A stretch of 64,000 nt of DNA from Dokdonella sp. (GCF_019634845.1 NZ_JAHCAQ010000001.1:267235-331234); one strand, 5' to 3'; numbered from the stretch's first letter, positions 38,415-50,224 are shown. The notes: generated by a model from the sequence alone, not told the origin. Made by a program: numbers and translations.

Positions 38415-38538
38415 CCGGCCGCGCGCGACCGGCGCGCCAGCCACACCCGGTGTGGCGGCGTCCCAGCTTTCGTCATGGGGCGGCGCCGCGCTGGCCTGTT
38501 AGCATCGGACGGTTTTCGGTCACCGAGGGCTTCATCCG

Positions 38539-40191
<1,653 letters not shown>

Positions 40192-40198
40192 CCGTGTC

Positions 40199-40227
40199 CC
40201 GGCGCGGCGCTGCGGGCGCCGCGCCGG
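40199..40227. terminator. GC-rich stem-loop between convergent protease genes
   Basis: A 12-bp perfect stem (CCGGCGCGGCGC, 40199-40210, and its complement at 40216-40227) with loop TGCGG lies eight bases after the M28 peptidase stop and 57 bases from the convergent metalloprotease stop. There is no U-tract on either side. Position suggests a bidirectional terminator or 3'-end protecting hairpin. Confidence 0.5.
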
Positions 40228-40283
40228 CGTTCATGCGTTCCTTTCCCGGCGCACGCCAGGCCGCCATGCGGTGACGCCGCCGG

Positions 40284-41621
40284 TCAGTCGAACCCGTTCT
40301 TGAAGATGAGGTCGGTACCCACGGGCACGATGCAGGCTGGCGTGTGCGCGGCGATGAGCCCGCTCAGCTGCGTGATCTGGACCGGGTGGAACTGCGCGAC
40401 GTTGGCGCCGCAGGCCGCGCCATTGGGCGCGCTCATGTGGCAGTAGCTCATGACCGTGCCGTTGTGCGCGCCTGGTCCCGATACCGGGCAGCTCACGGCG
40501 CCGCCGTAGCAACCTATGCCCGATTCGCCCTTGTAGCACTGGTCGATCGTGTCGCTCGCGACCGGCGAGCTGCCATTGGTCGCGCTCGCGCAATGGGTGT
40601 GGGCGGCGCCGAAATTGTGGCCCAGTTCGTGGGCGACGAGATTCGCCGACGAATTCACCGGCACGGCCGGGTTCGTGAACACCTTGTTGACGCTGTAGCT
40701 GTAGGTGCTGTCGCAGTAGGCATCGAGCCAGGCGATGCCCGAGGCGCTGTAGCCGCCCGTCATCTGGCCTGAGAGCAGCATCGCGAACGCGCGTTGCACG
40801 CTGGCGTGGTGAGAGTGCCAGTAGCTGCCGAAACTGTTGAGGTCGGTCGTGTTGGCAGCCGCGTCGGCGGCGATCGTGTACGGCGTGCCGGTGGTACGGA
40901 ACAGCGTCGTGCCCTGCAGCAGGGTGATGTTGAGGTCGCGCTCGTACATGATGTTCATGCTGCCGAACAGATCCGCGATCCAGTTGCTGGCGGCCGTCAC
41001 GTTGGCCGCGGCCGTGCCGCCGAAGCGGTTGACCAGCAGCTCCTTGTCGACGTCCACCGCAACCGTGGCCGTGCGCGCCGCCGCCATCGTCGTGTCGGGT
41101 GTGAACGCAAACGGCAGCGTGGCACTGGCGGCGGCGGTGACGACTGCATCGTCGGTGCCGAGCGTGCGCAGGGTCACGCCGGCCGGCAAGGCTTCTTCGC
41201 TCGGCCGCACGATGAGGCGCAGTCGCGGCGCTTCGCCTTCGGCGCTGACCACGAAGCTGCCCGCCGCGGACGAACCCGAGCCGGCGATATCGCGCAGGCC
41301 CGGCGCGAAGGCCAGATGCACGCGCGTCTGGCCGTTCTCGTCGCTGCCGATGAGCTGGATGCGCGCGCTGCGCGGGACTTCGCGTTCGCCATCGGCGCCG
41401 CTGGTGAGCAGGCGCGCGCCCGGCGCGTAGACGTCGATGCGCTTGAACTGCAGGCGATGGCGGATGCCGGCGCCGTCGGGAAAGCCGTCGATGCCGAGGT
41501 GGCCGTCGACCGTCACCGAGTCGAGCGTGGCGAAGCCGGCCGGCGACAGCGAGTATTCGTGTGGAGCGGCCGCCAGCGTTCCGGCGTGGACGAGCAGAAC
41601 GAGCGTGAGCAGGCTGCGCAT
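40284..41621 (-). CDS. Secreted reprolysin-like zinc metalloprotease with C-terminal IFKNGFD tail
   Basis: A 445-residue exported protein. Start ATG 41621 follows GGGGGA and opens into the signal peptide MRSLLTLVLLVHAGTLAAA. After a 150-residue propeptide-like beta region comes an M12B/reprolysin-type catalytic domain with VAHELGHNFGAAHTH (HExxHxxGxxH) and the methionine turn GTVMSYCHMS. Several cysteines near the C-terminus probably form disulfides. The protein ends in DLIFKNGFD, a short tail that I associate with exported proteins of Xanthomonadales, possibly a sorting or anchoring signal. Substrate unknown. Confidence 0.87.
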   Translation of the reverse strand: MRSLLTLVLLVHAGTLAAAPHEYSLSPAGFATLDSVTVDGHLGIDGFPDGAGIRHRLQFKRIDVYAPGARLLTSGADGEREVPRSARIQLIGSDENGQTRVHLAFAPGLRDIAGSGSSAAGSFVVSAEGEAPRLRLIVRPSEEALPAGVTLRTLGTDDAVVTAAASATLPFAFTPDTTMAAARTATVAVDVDKELLVNRFGGTAAANVTAASNWIADLFGSMNIMYERDLNITLLQGTTLFRTTGTPYTIAADAAANTTDLNSFGSYWHSHHASVQRAFAMLLSGQMTGGYSASGIAWLDAYCDSTYSYSVNKVFTNPAVPVNSSANLVAHELGHNFGAAHTHCASATNGSSPVASDTIDQCYKGESGIGCYGGAVSCPVSGPGAHNGTVMSYCHMSAPNGAACGANVAQFHPVQITQLSGLIAAHTPACIVPVGTDLIFKNGFD

Positions 41622-41689
41622 GGATTCCCCCATCGTGGCTGTTGCCACGCCATTGTAGCGATGCGCTGCCACATCGGCAGCGCGCTCCA

Positions 41690-42598
41690 TCACCGTCGCG
41701 GCGTGCTGGCGGCGGGCTGCGCGCCGTCGAGCAGCAGCAGTGGATCGAGCCGCACGCCGAACCAGTTGAGCCCCCAATGCACGTGGGGTCCGCTCGCACG
41801 GCCGGTGTGGCCTGCCGCGCCGAGCACCTCGCCCTGTTCGATGCGCTGGCCGACACGCACGTCGATGCGCGACAGGTGCAGGAAGTTCGAACTGACGCCG
41901 TGGCCATGGTCGAGCAGCACGGTGCCGCCGGTGAGATACAGGTCGGCATCGGCAAAGCTCACGATGCCGGCGGCAGGGGCCAGCACCGGCGTGCCTTCGG
42001 GCACGGCGATGTCCATGCCCGAATGCGGTGCCTTCGGTACATCCCTGCCATCGACCACGTAGATGCGCTGGTTGCCGAAGCGGCCGCTGATGCGGCCGTG
42101 CACGGGCCACTGGAAATCGGCGCGGTAGTCCTCGCGCGCATCGTCGCGCTCGCGTGCGGCGCTCACGCGTGCCTGTTCGCGCGCGATGCGGGCGGCGATC
42201 GCTGGCGGTGGCTCGACGCTGGCCGGAGGTACACCGACGACACGCTCGATCGGCCAGTCGCGTGGCGTGACCTCGATGTGCACCTGCTCGCGGTGGCCGT
42301 CGGCCGTGATCGTCTCCAGGCGGACCGGGCCGTGTTCGTCGCGACCGATGCCGAACACGACCGCGCCATCGGGGGCGACCCGCAGCGCTTGCCCGGCCAG
42401 GTACACGCGCGTGCGCGGCGTGACCTGCGCGCGCACGAGCGAACCCTGCGCCGCGCTGGCCGGGAACGGCGCGCCGGCGCTGGCCGCTGGTGCGAGCAGT
42501 GTCGTGCCGAGCACGGCCAGCAGTGCGCAGCGCGCGCGCAGGCCCGCTGCATGGCGCACTGCGCGCGGCACCGGTTGGCGCAGGGCGCGCGTGATCAT
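41690..42598 (-). CDS. M23/LytM family peptidase
   Basis: A 302-residue exported protein with an N-terminal signal or anchor (LRARCALLAVLGTTLLAPAASA) and a C-terminal LytM domain from about residue 165. The zinc-site motifs HSGMD and HVHWGLN are both intact, so it can be a peptidoglycan endopeptidase rather than a degenerate activator. A GR(I/F)SGRFGNQR segment precedes the domain as in this family. Its ATG overlaps the pyrC stop (ATGA), so it is translationally coupled to pyrC. Confidence 0.9.
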   Translation of the reverse strand: MITRALRQPVPRAVRHAAGLRARCALLAVLGTTLLAPAASAGAPFPASAAQGSLVRAQVTPRTRVYLAGQALRVAPDGAVVFGIGRDEHGPVRLETITADGHREQVHIEVTPRDWPIERVVGVPPASVEPPPAIAARIAREQARVSAARERDDAREDYRADFQWPVHGRISGRFGNQRIYVVDGRDVPKAPHSGMDIAVPEGTPVLAPAAGIVSFADADLYLTGGTVLLDHGHGVSSNFLHLSRIDVRVGQRIEQGEVLGAAGHTGRASGPHVHWGLNWFGVRLDPLLLLDGAQPAASTPRR

Positions 42599-43941
42599 CG
42601 GGCGAAGCCCAGTCGTTGCCCGCGCACGCGATCATCGACGTGCGCGCCATCCCAGACCTGCATGCCGTTGACGAAGGTGGCGGCGATGCTGGAGCGGAAC
42701 GTGTAGCCCTCGAATGGCGTCCAGCCGCATTTGGACAGCACGTCGCGGGCCGTGACCGTGTGCGGCCGTTGCGGGTCGACCAGTACGAGATCGGCGTGAC
42801 AGCCTTCGCGCAGCCAGCCGCGTTCGTGCACGTCGAACAGCGTGGCGGGGGCATGGCACACCGCCTCGACCACGCGCTCGAGGGTGAGCACGCCATCGAA
42901 CACGCGCTCGAGCGCGCACTGCAGCGCGAACTGCACCAGCGGCAGGCCCGATGGCGCCCGCGCGTACTGCGCCGATTTCTCGGTCACCAGGTGCGGTGCG
43001 TGGTCGGTGGCGAGCACGTCGATGCGACCCTCGGCCAGCGCGCGCGTGATCGCGGCGCGATCGGCGGCGTCCTTGATCGCCGGGTTGCACTTGATGAGGC
43101 TGCCGAGCCGCGCGTAGTCGTCGCTGCAGTAGTGCAGGAAATGGACACAGGTTTCAGCCGTGATGCGCTTGCCGCGCAGCGGCCCCGGATCGAACAGGGC
43201 GCACTCGTCGGCGGTGGAAATGTGCAGCACGTGCAGGCGCGTGCCATGCCGGCGTGCCAACTCGATCGCGAGCCGGGTCGACTTGAGGCAGGCCTCGCGC
43301 GAGCGGATCAACGGATGCTGCGCGATCGGGATGTCCTCGCCGTAGCGCTCGCGGGCCGCGGCTTCGTTGGCGAGGATGATCGGCGTGTCCTCGCAGTGGG
43401 TGATGATCGGCGTCGGCGCGTCGCGGAAGATGCCGTCGAGCGTGGCTGGATCATCGACCAGCATGTTGCCGGTGGAGGCGCCCATGAACACCTTGATGCC
43501 GGGTGCGGCGCGTGGGTCGAGGCGACGGATCTGGTCGAGGTTGTCGTTGCTGGCGCCGAGGTAGAACGCGTAGTTGACGCGCGCCACTTCGGCGGCGCGT
43601 GCGTACTTGGCTTCGAGCGCGGCGTGGTCGGTGGCAGGCGGTCGCGTGTTGGGCATCTCCATGAAACTGGTGATGCCGCCGGCGGCGCAGGCACGCGATT
43701 CGCTCTCGATGTCGGCCTTGTGGGTGAGTCCGGGTTCGCGGAAGTGCACCTGGTCGTCGATCATGCCGGGCAGCAGCCAGCGACCGCGTGCATCGAGCAC
43801 CCGCTCGCCCGGCTGCGCCGCAAGGCTGGCGCCGATCTGGTCGATGCGCCCATTGCGGATGCGCAGATCGCCGTGCCAGCGACGCCCGTCGCTGACCAGT
43901 TCGGCGTTGGTGATGAGCCAGTGGCTGTCGAGGTCAGTCAT
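42595..43941 (-). CDS. pyrC: Dihydroorotase (QxH variant)
   Basis: A 448-residue amidohydrolase of pyrimidine synthesis, cyclising carbamoyl-aspartate to dihydroorotate. Visible motifs are [27 protein letters not shown] (region of the carbamylated lysine), [20 protein letters not shown] and VLATDHAPH. The first histidine of the usual HxH is Gln (DQVH); I recall this variant from xanthomonad and Bacteroidetes enzymes, so it is probably still functional. Start ATG 43941 overlaps the end of yidD by eight bases, and its stop overlaps the LytM gene, making a tightly packed yidD-pyrC-M23 unit. Confidence 0.93.
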   Translation of the reverse strand: MTDLDSHWLITNAELVSDGRRWHGDLRIRNGRIDQIGASLAAQPGERVLDARGRWLLPGMIDDQVHFREPGLTHKADIESESRACAAGGITSFMEMPNTRPPATDHAALEAKYARAAEVARVNYAFYLGASNDNLDQIRRLDPRAAPGIKVFMGASTGNMLVDDPATLDGIFRDAPTPIITHCEDTPIILANEAAARERYGEDIPIAQHPLIRSREACLKSTRLAIELARRHGTRLHVLHISTADECALFDPGPLRGKRITAETCVHFLHYCSDDYARLGSLIKCNPAIKDAADRAAITRALAEGRIDVLATDHAPHLVTEKSAQYARAPSGLPLVQFALQCALERVFDGVLTLERVVEAVCHAPATLFDVHERGWLREGCHADLVLVDPQRPHTVTARDVLSKCGWTPFEGYTFRSSIAATFVNGMQVWDGAHVDDRVRGQRLGFAR

Positions 43942-44200
43942 GCGGATGCTCGTGTGGATGGGGAAGGGGGCGCGGAAAGCAGCGGAAGGTCGTCGGCACC
44001 GGGTCGTGGCCGCCACGACACAGCGGTTGGCAGCGCACGATACGCCAGCTCGCCAGCCACAGCCCGCGCGCCGTGCCGAAGCGTGCGAGCGCGACGCGCG
44101 CGTAGTCCGAGCAACTCGGGTGGAAGCGACAGCGTGGCCCGAGCAGCGGGCTGACCACGCGCTTGTACGCGCGCAGCAGGTGGATGAGCAGGCGGGACAT
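43934..44200 (-). CDS. yidD: Membrane protein insertion efficiency factor YidD
   Basis: An 88-residue YidD. The family core is complete: [47 protein letters not shown]. Three conserved cysteines are present. It assists YidC-dependent membrane protein insertion. The usual neighbours rnpA and yidC are absent; here it overlaps the start of pyrC. ATG 44200 matches the family start; a 28-residue extension to 44284 is Pro/Arg-rich and unlikely. Confidence 0.92.
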   Translation of the reverse strand: MSRLLIHLLRAYKRVVSPLLGPRCRFHPSCSDYARVALARFGTARGLWLASWRIVRCQPLCRGGHDPVPTTFRCFPRPLPHPHEHPHD

Positions 44201-44267
44201 CTCGCGAGGTGACGGCGGTCCTGGGCGGGGCGCGAATTTGCGCGGCGATCGGGCACGATTGCCGCGG

Positions 44268-44296
44268 TTGCCGGGGGTCGACACTTAGGCTATAAC
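44268..44296 (+). promoter_or_regulatory. Probable sigma-70 promoter of the dksA-like gene
   Basis: TTGCCG at 44268-44273, a 17-bp spacer and TATAAC at 44291-44296 lie 35 bases before the start codon. Spacing is ideal and both hexamers match the consensus at four and five of six positions. Confidence 0.65.
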
Positions 44297-44331
44297 ACGC
44301 GACCGCTCGGCTCACAAGGCGAACACCGGAC

Positions 44332-45294
44332 ATGGCGACAAGCAAGGCGAAAGGCAAGGCGAAAGCACCCGCGCCGCGCAAGGCGGCGAAGGCGACCAAA
44401 CCGACCGTGGCCAAGAAGGCCGCCGGCAACAAGCCTGCTGCAAAAAAGCCTGCCGCAAAGAAGCCTGCCAAGCCGCTGGCACGCCAGCCTGCCAGCCGCG
44501 CGCCGGCGAAGGCGGCGGCTGCGAAGCAGGCCGTGGCGAAGAAGGTCGCGGCGAAGAAGCCCGCGGCGAAGAAGCCCGTGGCGAAGAAGGTCGCACCTGC
44601 CCGGCCCGTGGCGCGCAAGGCTGCGCCGGCCAAGGCACCGCCGCGCGCCGCGAAGTCGCCGGCGGCACCAGCCAAGCCCCCCGTGGTGACCAGGCCCAAG
44701 GCCGCTGCCACTCCATCAACGAACAAGGTCGCCGCGCCCGTCGCGGCGCCGAGCAAGTCATCCGTGAAAGAAAGCAAGTCCAATCCGAATGAAGGTGTCA
44801 CGGCACGCGCCGTGAAGCGATCCGTGGATGCCGATCTCGGCATCACGCTGCAGGATGGCCGCTACGCGCTGCCGGCCACGACGACCATCCCGTTGCCGAA
44901 GGGCTACCGGCCCGGTCCCAAGGAAGAGTACATGGGGCCTCCGCATCTGCAGTATTTCCGCAACAAGCTCAGCGACTGGCGCGAGAGTCTGGTCGAGGAA
45001 AGCCGCCAGACCATCGAGAGCCTGCGCGACGAAGTGCGTGATGTCGGCGACGAGGCCGAGCGCGCCACGCGCGAGACCGAGAACTCGCTCGAACTGCGCA
45101 CGCGCGACCGCTACCGCAAGCTCATCGCCAAGATCGACAAGGCGCTCAAGCGCATCGAGGAAGGCCGCTACGGCTTCTGCGAAGAGACCGACGAGGAGAT
45201 CGGCATCGAGCGCCTCGAGGCGCGTCCGATCGCCACGCTCAGTCTCGATGCGCAGGAACGCTGGGAACATCGCCAGAAACAGATGGGCGACTGA
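44332..45294 (+). CDS. dksA: DksA-like RNA polymerase-binding protein with Lys/Ala/Pro-rich N-terminal tail
   Basis: A 320-residue protein in two parts. Residues 1 to about 145 are a low-complexity, histone H1/AlgP-like tail of KKPA, AKKV and similar short repeats. Residues about 190-320 are Dks[21 protein letters not shown], a coiled coil with acidic tip, and [27 protein letters not shown]. Of the four zinc cysteines only the first remains; the others are Thr, Ser and Ala, the C-T-S-A pattern of cysteine-poor DksAs known in some Alphaproteobacteria. DksA with ppGpp tunes rRNA and amino-acid promoters. The tail may bind nucleic acid. It is a single gene with its own promoter. Confidence 0.88.
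   Translation: MATSKAKGKAKAPAPRKAAKATKPTVAKKAAGNKPAAKKPAAKKPAKPLARQPASRAPAKAAAAKQAVAKKVAAKKPAAKKPVAKKVAPARPVARKAAPAKAPPRAAKSPAAPAKPPVVTRPKAAATPSTNKVAAPVAAPSKSSVKESKSNPNEGVTARAVKRSVDADLGITLQDGRYALPATTTIPLPKGYRPGPKEEYMGPPHLQYFRNKLSDWRESLVEESRQTIESLRDEVRDVGDEAERATRETENSLELRTRDRYRKLIAKIDKALKRIEEGRYGFCEETDEEIGIERLEARPIATLSLDAQERWEHRQKQMGD
44370..44665 (+). repeat. Low-complexity codon repeat encoding the KKPA/AKKV tail
   Basis: Imperfect tandem copies of short units such as GCGAAGAAGCCCGCG repeat through the 5' part of the dksA-like gene, coding Ala-Ala-Lys-Lys-Pro steps. The stretch is prone to slippage and copy number probably differs between strains. Confidence 0.7.
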
Positions 45295-45431
45295 GTGGCG
45301 GGCTGGCAACCGGGAGCGGGGCATGGGGTGGCGGGATGGCCGTGGTCGGCCCCGCAGCGTCACTCGCCCATGATGTCGATGCGCCCGCCCGCGCCGTTGC
45401 CCCCGAGCTGTTCCGCTCCCCCGTTGCCATG

Positions 45432-46790
45432 ATGGGCGCCACACGCTACTTCGGTACCGACGGCATTCGTGGCCGCGTCGGCGAATGGCCGATCACGGCC
45501 GATTTCATGCTGCGCCTTGGGCGTGCGGTCGGCAGCGTGCTGGCGGCGCGGGGCGGCGCGGTCAACGTCGTTATCGGCAAGGACACGCGCATCTCGGGCT
45601 ACATGTTCGAGTCGGCGCTCGAGGCCGGCCTCGTTGCCGCCGGCGCCGGCGTGAGCCTGCTGGGACCGATGCCGACGCCAGCCGTGGCGTATTTCACGCG
45701 CTCGCTGCGGGCCAGTGCCGGCATCGTCATCAGCGCCTCGCACAACAGCCACCACGACAACGGCATCAAGTTCTTTTCCGGCGAGGGCGAGAAGCTCGAT
45801 GACGCGCTGGAGGCGGCCATCGAGGCCGAACTCGAGGCGCCATTCAGCACCGTGGCCTCGGCTTCGATCGGCAAGGTCGTGCGCGTGCGCGATGCGGTGG
45901 TGCGCTATGTCGAGTTCTGCAAGTCGACCGTGCCGGCCGCGCTCAACCTGCGCGGACTGTCGATCGTGCTCGATTGCGCGCATGGCGCCACCTACCAGGT
46001 CGCGCCGACCGTATTCGGCGAGCTGGGCGCGCGCGTGGACGCGATCGGCATCGCGCCCGACGGCCTCAACATCAACCGCGAGGTCGGCTCGACCCATCCG
46101 CAGGCGTTGATGCAGGCAGTGCTCGAACGCGGCGCCGACGTCGGCATCGGCTTCGATGGCGACGGCGACCGCGTGGTCATGGTCGATCGCCATGGCGCGC
46201 TCGTCGACGGCGATCAATTGCTGTACGTGCTCGCGCGCGACTGGCACGCGAGCGGTCGTTTGCGCGGTCCGCTGGTCGGCACGCTGATGAGCAATTACGG
46301 TCTCGAGCGCGCGATGGCCGGGCTCGGCGTACCGTTCCTGCGTGCCAATGTCGGCGATCGCTACGTGCTGCAGATGCTCAAGCAACATGGCGGCGTGCTC
46401 GGTGGCGAAACCTCGGGGCACATCCTCACGCTCGATCGCACCACCAGCGGCGATGCGATCATCGCCGCGTTGCAGGTGCTCGATGCGTTGCAGCGCGCGC
46501 AGCAACCGCTCGACGCGGCCGTCGCCGGCATGAGCAAGGTCGCCCAGCACACCGAGAACGTCGCCGTCGCGGGTGATGCCCGCGCCGTGGTCGCCGCAAC
46601 GTCCGTGCGCACGGTCCGCGAGCGCATCGAGGCCGAGCTGGTGGGGCGCGGCCGCGTGGTGCTGCGGCCATCGGGCACCGAGCCCTTGGTGCGTGTCACG
46701 ATCGAGGCCGAGGATGAGGTCATCGTGCGGCGTTACGCGCGCGAACTCGCGCAAGTCGTAGAATCGGTGGCCTCGCAGCGACACGGGTGA
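45432..46790 (+). CDS. glmM: Phosphoglucosamine mutase
   Basis: A 452-residue GlmM that interconverts glucosamine-6-phosphate and glucosamine-1-phosphate for peptidoglycan and LPS precursors. Motifs are [14 protein letters not shown], the phosphoserine loop [15 protein letters not shown], metal-binding [22 protein letters not shown] and the phosphate-binding [14 protein letters not shown] 45432 ([14 protein letters not shown]) or the adjacent ATG 45429 is the true start; a 32-residue leader up to 45336 is not family-like. Confidence 0.96.
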   Translation: MGATRYFGTDGIRGRVGEWPITADFMLRLGRAVGSVLAARGGAVNVVIGKDTRISGYMFESALEAGLVAAGAGVSLLGPMPTPAVAYFTRSLRASAGIVISASHNSHHDNGIKFFSGEGEKLDDALEAAIEAELEAPFSTVASASIGKVVRVRDAVVRYVEFCKSTVPAALNLRGLSIVLDCAHGATYQVAPTVFGELGARVDAIGIAPDGLNINREVGSTHPQALMQAVLERGADVGIGFDGDGDRVVMVDRHGALVDGDQLLYVLARDWHASGRLRGPLVGTLMSNYGLERAMAGLGVPFLRANVGDRYVLQMLKQHGGVLGGETSGHILTLDRTTSGDAIIAALQVLDALQRAQQPLDAAVAGMSKVAQHTENVAVAGDARAVVAATSVRTVRERIEAELVGRGRVVLRPSGTEPLVRVTIEAEDEVIVRRYARELAQVVESVASQRHG

Positions 46791-46900
46791 GCGCCGATGA
46801 GCGCCGCAGTCCCCAGTCCCGACATCCCCCGCTGCGCCGGTGATCGCGCGCGCTTCGTCGCCGCCGCATTGCGGCGGCCGCTCTGAATGTTGGTGCGCCG

Positions 46901-48619
46901 ATGAACCTGCCCGACGCCAGGCGCGGCTGGCTGGCGCGGCATGGCGGCTGGTGGGCGCCGCTGCTGATCACGCTCACGCTCGTCGCGGTCGGTTGGCCGG
47001 GGCTCGATGGCGATTGGGGCCGCGACGACTACTTCCAGCTCGCGCTGGCGCGCATGATCGGTTCGCCATGGCCGCTGTTCGGCAGCGATCACTACCCGGT
47101 GCCGGGTTCGGTGTTCCGCCCGCTCGGGTTTGCCTCGATGTGGCTCGACACCTGGTTGTTCGGCGGTGCCTATCGTGGCCATGCCGCCTGCGACCTGGCG
47201 CTGCATGTGGGCGTGGCGCTCGCGCTGTTCGGCCTGTTGCGCCGGGCTGGCGTCGATCGGCCGGCCGCGGTGTTGGCGACGCTCGTGTTTGCGCTGCATC
47301 CGGTGGCACTGGGCCCGGCACAGTGGTGGTCGGCGCGGTTCGACGTTCTCGCCGCTGCGTGCATCCTGGGTGCCCTGCAGGCGGGATTGGCCTGGTGTGT
47401 ACGGCCGCGCGGGACGAGCCTGCTGCTGGCGCTGCTGGCCGCATTCGCGGCCATGGCGAGCAAGGAAATCGGACTCATCGCGCCGGCGCTGCTCGCGCTG
47501 CTGTGGCTGCACTGCGCCTGGCGCGAGCCGGCGCAGCGCGTGCGTGCGCTGTGGGCGGCGGCCGCTGCCGGCCTGTGCGCCGCGTTGTTCCTGCTGTGGC
47601 GCTGGCGCGTGCTCGGCACGGTCGGCAGTGGCCTGCTCGGCGGACGCGCGCTCGTCGATGCCCTCGCTGGCGGGATCGGCGTGTGGCTGCACGAGGCACC
47701 GGGCTATTTCTCGTTCGCGGCGCGGCTGGCGTCGTGGCAACGCGTGCTGCTGGCACTGGCACTGTTCGGCCTCGCCGCCACGTGCGGGCTGCTGGCGTGG
47801 CGACGGCGCGGCTCGCCCACGGCGATCGGGCGGGCGGTCCCGGCCGCGCGTTTCGCCTTGCTGTGCTGTGGCCTCGGTCTGCTGCTGCTGCCGGCCGTGC
47901 TGCAGGCGCCGGTCGCGATGCTCAATGGCGCTCCGCTGCGCGCCGACGATTCGGCAGTGGAGGCGGCGATGCAGTCGCGGCTGTATTACCTCGGCATGGC
48001 CGGTCTTGCGGTGCTGCTCGGCGCACTGTTGGCGGCCTGCCGGGGGCGCCTGCGCCATCTCGCCGGCGCCGCCACGCTGCTCGCGCTGGTGGCGCTTGGC
48101 AGTGCCGGCCAGCGCGCGGTGCGCGAGTTCGCCCAACGCTCGGTCGACAACGCGCGCAGCGCCCACGCCGCGGTCGCGGCCGTCGCGGCGCTGCCGTTGG
48201 TCACCACGCCGTGCCGCATCGTGTTCGTGGGCGCGCCGCAGCCAGCAGAATGGGGGGGATTCGTGTCGATGGATGGCATCGTCAAGGCGTTGGCGGCCGA
48301 TCGGGCGGCCATTGCGCGGTGCTGGATCTTCGAGGATGGCCGGCCGACCTGGTTCCATCTGCAGGACGCCACGGCGCGTCCGGCCGATGCGCTGCCGTGG
48401 ACGCCGCTCGTGGTCGATGGCCAGGCCGTGCCGTGGCCGCGCGTAGGCGATCTGCGCTATGCCTACCTGTCGCCGCCGCCGCGGTTCGACCTGCGCACGC
48501 TCGTCGGCACGCACTTCCTGCGCTGGCGGGATGGTCGTTTCGAGGACATCGGCGTCGAGGTCGCGGCCGGTCGTGTGCAGGTGCAGCCGTGGCACGCCGA
48601 ACCGACGCGGCATAATTGA
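46901..48619 (+). CDS. Polytopic membrane protein, glycosyltransferase-like
   Basis: A 572-residue inner-membrane protein with about ten helices in its first 400 residues and a soluble C-terminal part of roughly 170 residues. The [21 protein letters not shown] loop after the first helix and the [18 protein letters not shown] segment resemble GT-C type mannosyltransferase-like proteins, but no confident family can be named. With the GtrA protein two genes downstream it may belong to lipid-linked sugar handling. The stop is 26 bases before the mtnA start, so it is probably co-transcribed with mtnA and gtrA. Confidence 0.6.
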   Translation: MNLPDARRGWLARHGGWWAPLLITLTLVAVGWPGLDGDWGRDDYFQLALARMIGSPWPLFGSDHYPVPGSVFRPLGFASMWLDTWLFGGAYRGHAACDLALHVGVALALFGLLRRAGVDRPAAVLATLVFALHPVALGPAQWWSARFDVLAAACILGALQAGLAWCVRPRGTSLLLALLAAFAAMASKEIGLIAPALLALLWLHCAWREPAQRVRALWAAAAAGLCAALFLLWRWRVLGTVGSGLLGGRALVDALAGGIGVWLHEAPGYFSFAARLASWQRVLLALALFGLAATCGLLAWRRRGSPTAIGRAVPAARFALLCCGLGLLLLPAVLQAPVAMLNGAPLRADDSAVEAAMQSRLYYLGMAGLAVLLGALLAACRGRLRHLAGAATLLALVALGSAGQRAVREFAQRSVDNARSAHAAVAAVAALPLVTTPCRIVFVGAPQPAEWGGFVSMDGIVKALAADRAAIARCWIFEDGRPTWFHLQDATARPADALPWTPLVVDGQAVPWPRVGDLRYAYLSPPPRFDLRTLVGTHFLRWRDGRFEDIGVEVAAGRVQVQPWHAEPTRHN

Positions 48620-48645
48620 ACGCCCGATCCTTGCCCGACCTGCCG

Positions 48646-49707
48646 ATGGACGCCACCCCCGACTGCCATGATTCGATCCGCGCCGTGCTCTGGCAGGACG
48701 ACCATCTGCGCCTGCTCGACCAGCGCCTGTTGCCCGCCCGGGAGCGCTACCTCGACTGTCGTGACAGCGGCGAGGTCGCGCAGGCGATCCGTGACCTCGC
48801 CGTGCGCGGGGCGCCGGCGATCGGCATCGCCGCGGCCTGGGGCGTCGTGCTCGCGGCGCAGCGTGACCCGGCCACGCTCGACGCTGCGCTGGCGCAGCTG
48901 CGCGCGGCGCGGCCGACCGCGGTCAACCTCATGTGGGCGCTCGATCGCATGCGGCGCGTGATCGAAGCGGTGCGCGGCAGTGACGGATCCGTGGCTGGGG
49001 CGCGCGCGGAGTTGCCGCGCGTTCTCGCGCGCGAGGCGCGCGCGATCCAGGACGAGGATCTGGCGGCCAACCGGCGCATGGGTGAGCTCGGCGCGGCCTT
49101 GATCGCGCCGGGCAGCGGCGTGCTGACCCATTGCAATACGGGTTCGCTCGCCACCGCCGGTTACGGCACCGCACTGGGCGTGATTCGCGCCGGTGTCAGC
49201 AGCGGGCGCATCGCGCGCGTGTTTGCCGGCGAGACACGCCCGTGGCTGCAGGGCGCGCGGCTGACGATGTGGGAGCTCACCCGCGATGGCATCGATGCGA
49301 CGCTGATCGCCGATTCCGCTGCGGCGCACCTGATGCGTACCGGGCAGGTGCAATGGGTGATCGTCGGTGCCGACCGCATCGCGGCCAACGGCGACACCGC
49401 CAACAAGATCGGCACCTATCAGCTTGCGATCGCGGCGCGGCACCACGGTGTTCGCTTGATGGTGGTGGCGCCATCCTCGACCATCGACCTGGCCACCGCC
49501 AGTGGCGCCGACATCGACATCGAGCTGCGCAGCGGCGACGAGTTGCTGGGCTATGGCGGCACGCGCACGGTGGTGGCGGGTGCCCGCGCGTGGAATCCCG
49601 TGTTCGACGTGACCCCGCATGCGCTCATCGACGCGCTGGTGAGCGAACGCGGTGTCGTCGAGCGGCCCGACGTGGCGCGCATGGCCGCCCTGTTCGGCGC
49701 GCGCTAG
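48646..49707 (+). CDS. mtnA: S-methyl-5-thioribose-1-phosphate isomerase
   Basis: A 353-residue MtnA of the methionine salvage pathway, isomerising methylthioribose-1-phosphate to methylthioribulose-1-phosphate. Catalytic cysteine lies in [20 protein letters not shown] and catalytic aspartate in [21 protein letters not shown]; the N-terminal [18 protein letters not shown] is diagnostic and separates it from eIF2B relatives. ATG 48646 is chosen; a TTG at 48616 overlapping the upstream stop would add ten residues. No other mtn genes adjoin it. The aminotransferase and omega-amidase at 0.3-2.3 kb could do the last step. Confidence 0.94.
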   Translation: MDATPDCHDSIRAVLWQDDHLRLLDQRLLPARERYLDCRDSGEVAQAIRDLAVRGAPAIGIAAAWGVVLAAQRDPATLDAALAQLRAARPTAVNLMWALDRMRRVIEAVRGSDGSVAGARAELPRVLAREARAIQDEDLAANRRMGELGAALIAPGSGVLTHCNTGSLATAGYGTALGVIRAGVSSGRIARVFAGETRPWLQGARLTMWELTRDGIDATLIADSAAAHLMRTGQVQWVIVGADRIAANGDTANKIGTYQLAIAARHHGVRLMVVAPSSTIDLATASGADIDIELRSGDELLGYGGTRTVVAGARAWNPVFDVTPHALIDALVSERGVVERPDVARMAALFGAR

Positions 49708-49716
49708 GTACGCCCG

Positions 49717-50151
49717 ATGTCGCTGCGCCGACAGCTCGGCCTGTTCGCGCTGAGCGGCGTGCTCGGCTTCGTCATCGACGCCGGCATCGTGCAGATGCTC
49801 GTGCGCGAATTGGCGATGAACCCGTATCTGGCGCGCCTGTTTTCGTTCCTTGCCGCCGCCAGCAGCACCTGGCTGTTCAACCGTCGCTACACGTTCGCTG
49901 GCCAGGGCGGCGGCAGCAAGCGCCGCCAGTGGCTGCGCTACGTGATCGCGATGGCCGGCGGCTTCGCACTCAACTACGGCGCCTATGCGCTGTGCGTGGC
50001 GAGCTGGCCGCTGGTGCGGCAGTGGCCGGCGATCGGCGTGGCAGCGGGGTCGGTGGCCGGCGCGCTGGTCAATTTCCTGAGCTCCAAATACTGGATCTTC
50101 CGCCCGCCGGCGCAGGCGGCGGCGGTGGTCGAGGGCGACCACGCGCAATAG
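49717..50151 (+). CDS. GtrA family membrane protein
   Basis: A 144-residue protein with four membrane helices. The family signature is the start RRQLGLFALSGVLGFVIDAGIVQML followed by FSFLAAASSTWLFNRRYTFAG and the last helix VNFLSSKYWIF. GtrA-like proteins are thought to flip undecaprenyl-linked sugars across the inner membrane or support cell-wall glycosylation. The gene starts nine bases after mtnA. Confidence 0.87.
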   Translation: MSLRRQLGLFALSGVLGFVIDAGIVQMLVRELAMNPYLARLFSFLAAASSTWLFNRRYTFAGQGGGSKRRQWLRYVIAMAGGFALNYGAYALCVASWPLVRQWPAIGVAAGSVAGALVNFLSSKYWIFRPPAQAAAVVEGDHAQ

Positions 50152-50215
50152 CGTGCGGACACGCCTGCAAAGGCGGAAAAAGCGGGCAAAATTCGCCCGT
50201 CCGCGACGCGCCGTG

Positions 50216-50224
50216 TGCTAGAAT
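50216..50224 (+). promoter_or_regulatory. Extended -10 element upstream of gyrA
   Basis: TGCTAGAAT (extended TGn plus TAGAAT hexamer) is positioned about 130 bases before the gyrA ATG. No good -35 is visible at 17 bases, as expected for extended -10 promoters. The leader so formed would be about 125 nt. Confidence 0.5.

Noticed and set aside
44370-44665. Tandem repeats in the dksA-like gene as a CRISPR or minisatellite element
   Set aside because: The repeats are codon-phased, contiguous and without unique spacers; they simply encode the KKPA-type tail.
46797-46886. A 29-codon ORF (MSAAVPSPDIPRCAGD...) between glmM and the membrane protein
   Set aside because: It has no clear Shine-Dalgarno, no similarity I recognise, and is short enough to arise by chance at this GC content.
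50155-50205. Hairpin in the gtrA-gyrA gap as terminator
   Set aside because: Only a five-bp CGGGC/GCCCG stem with A-rich bulges and no U-run on the plus strand; too weak to call.
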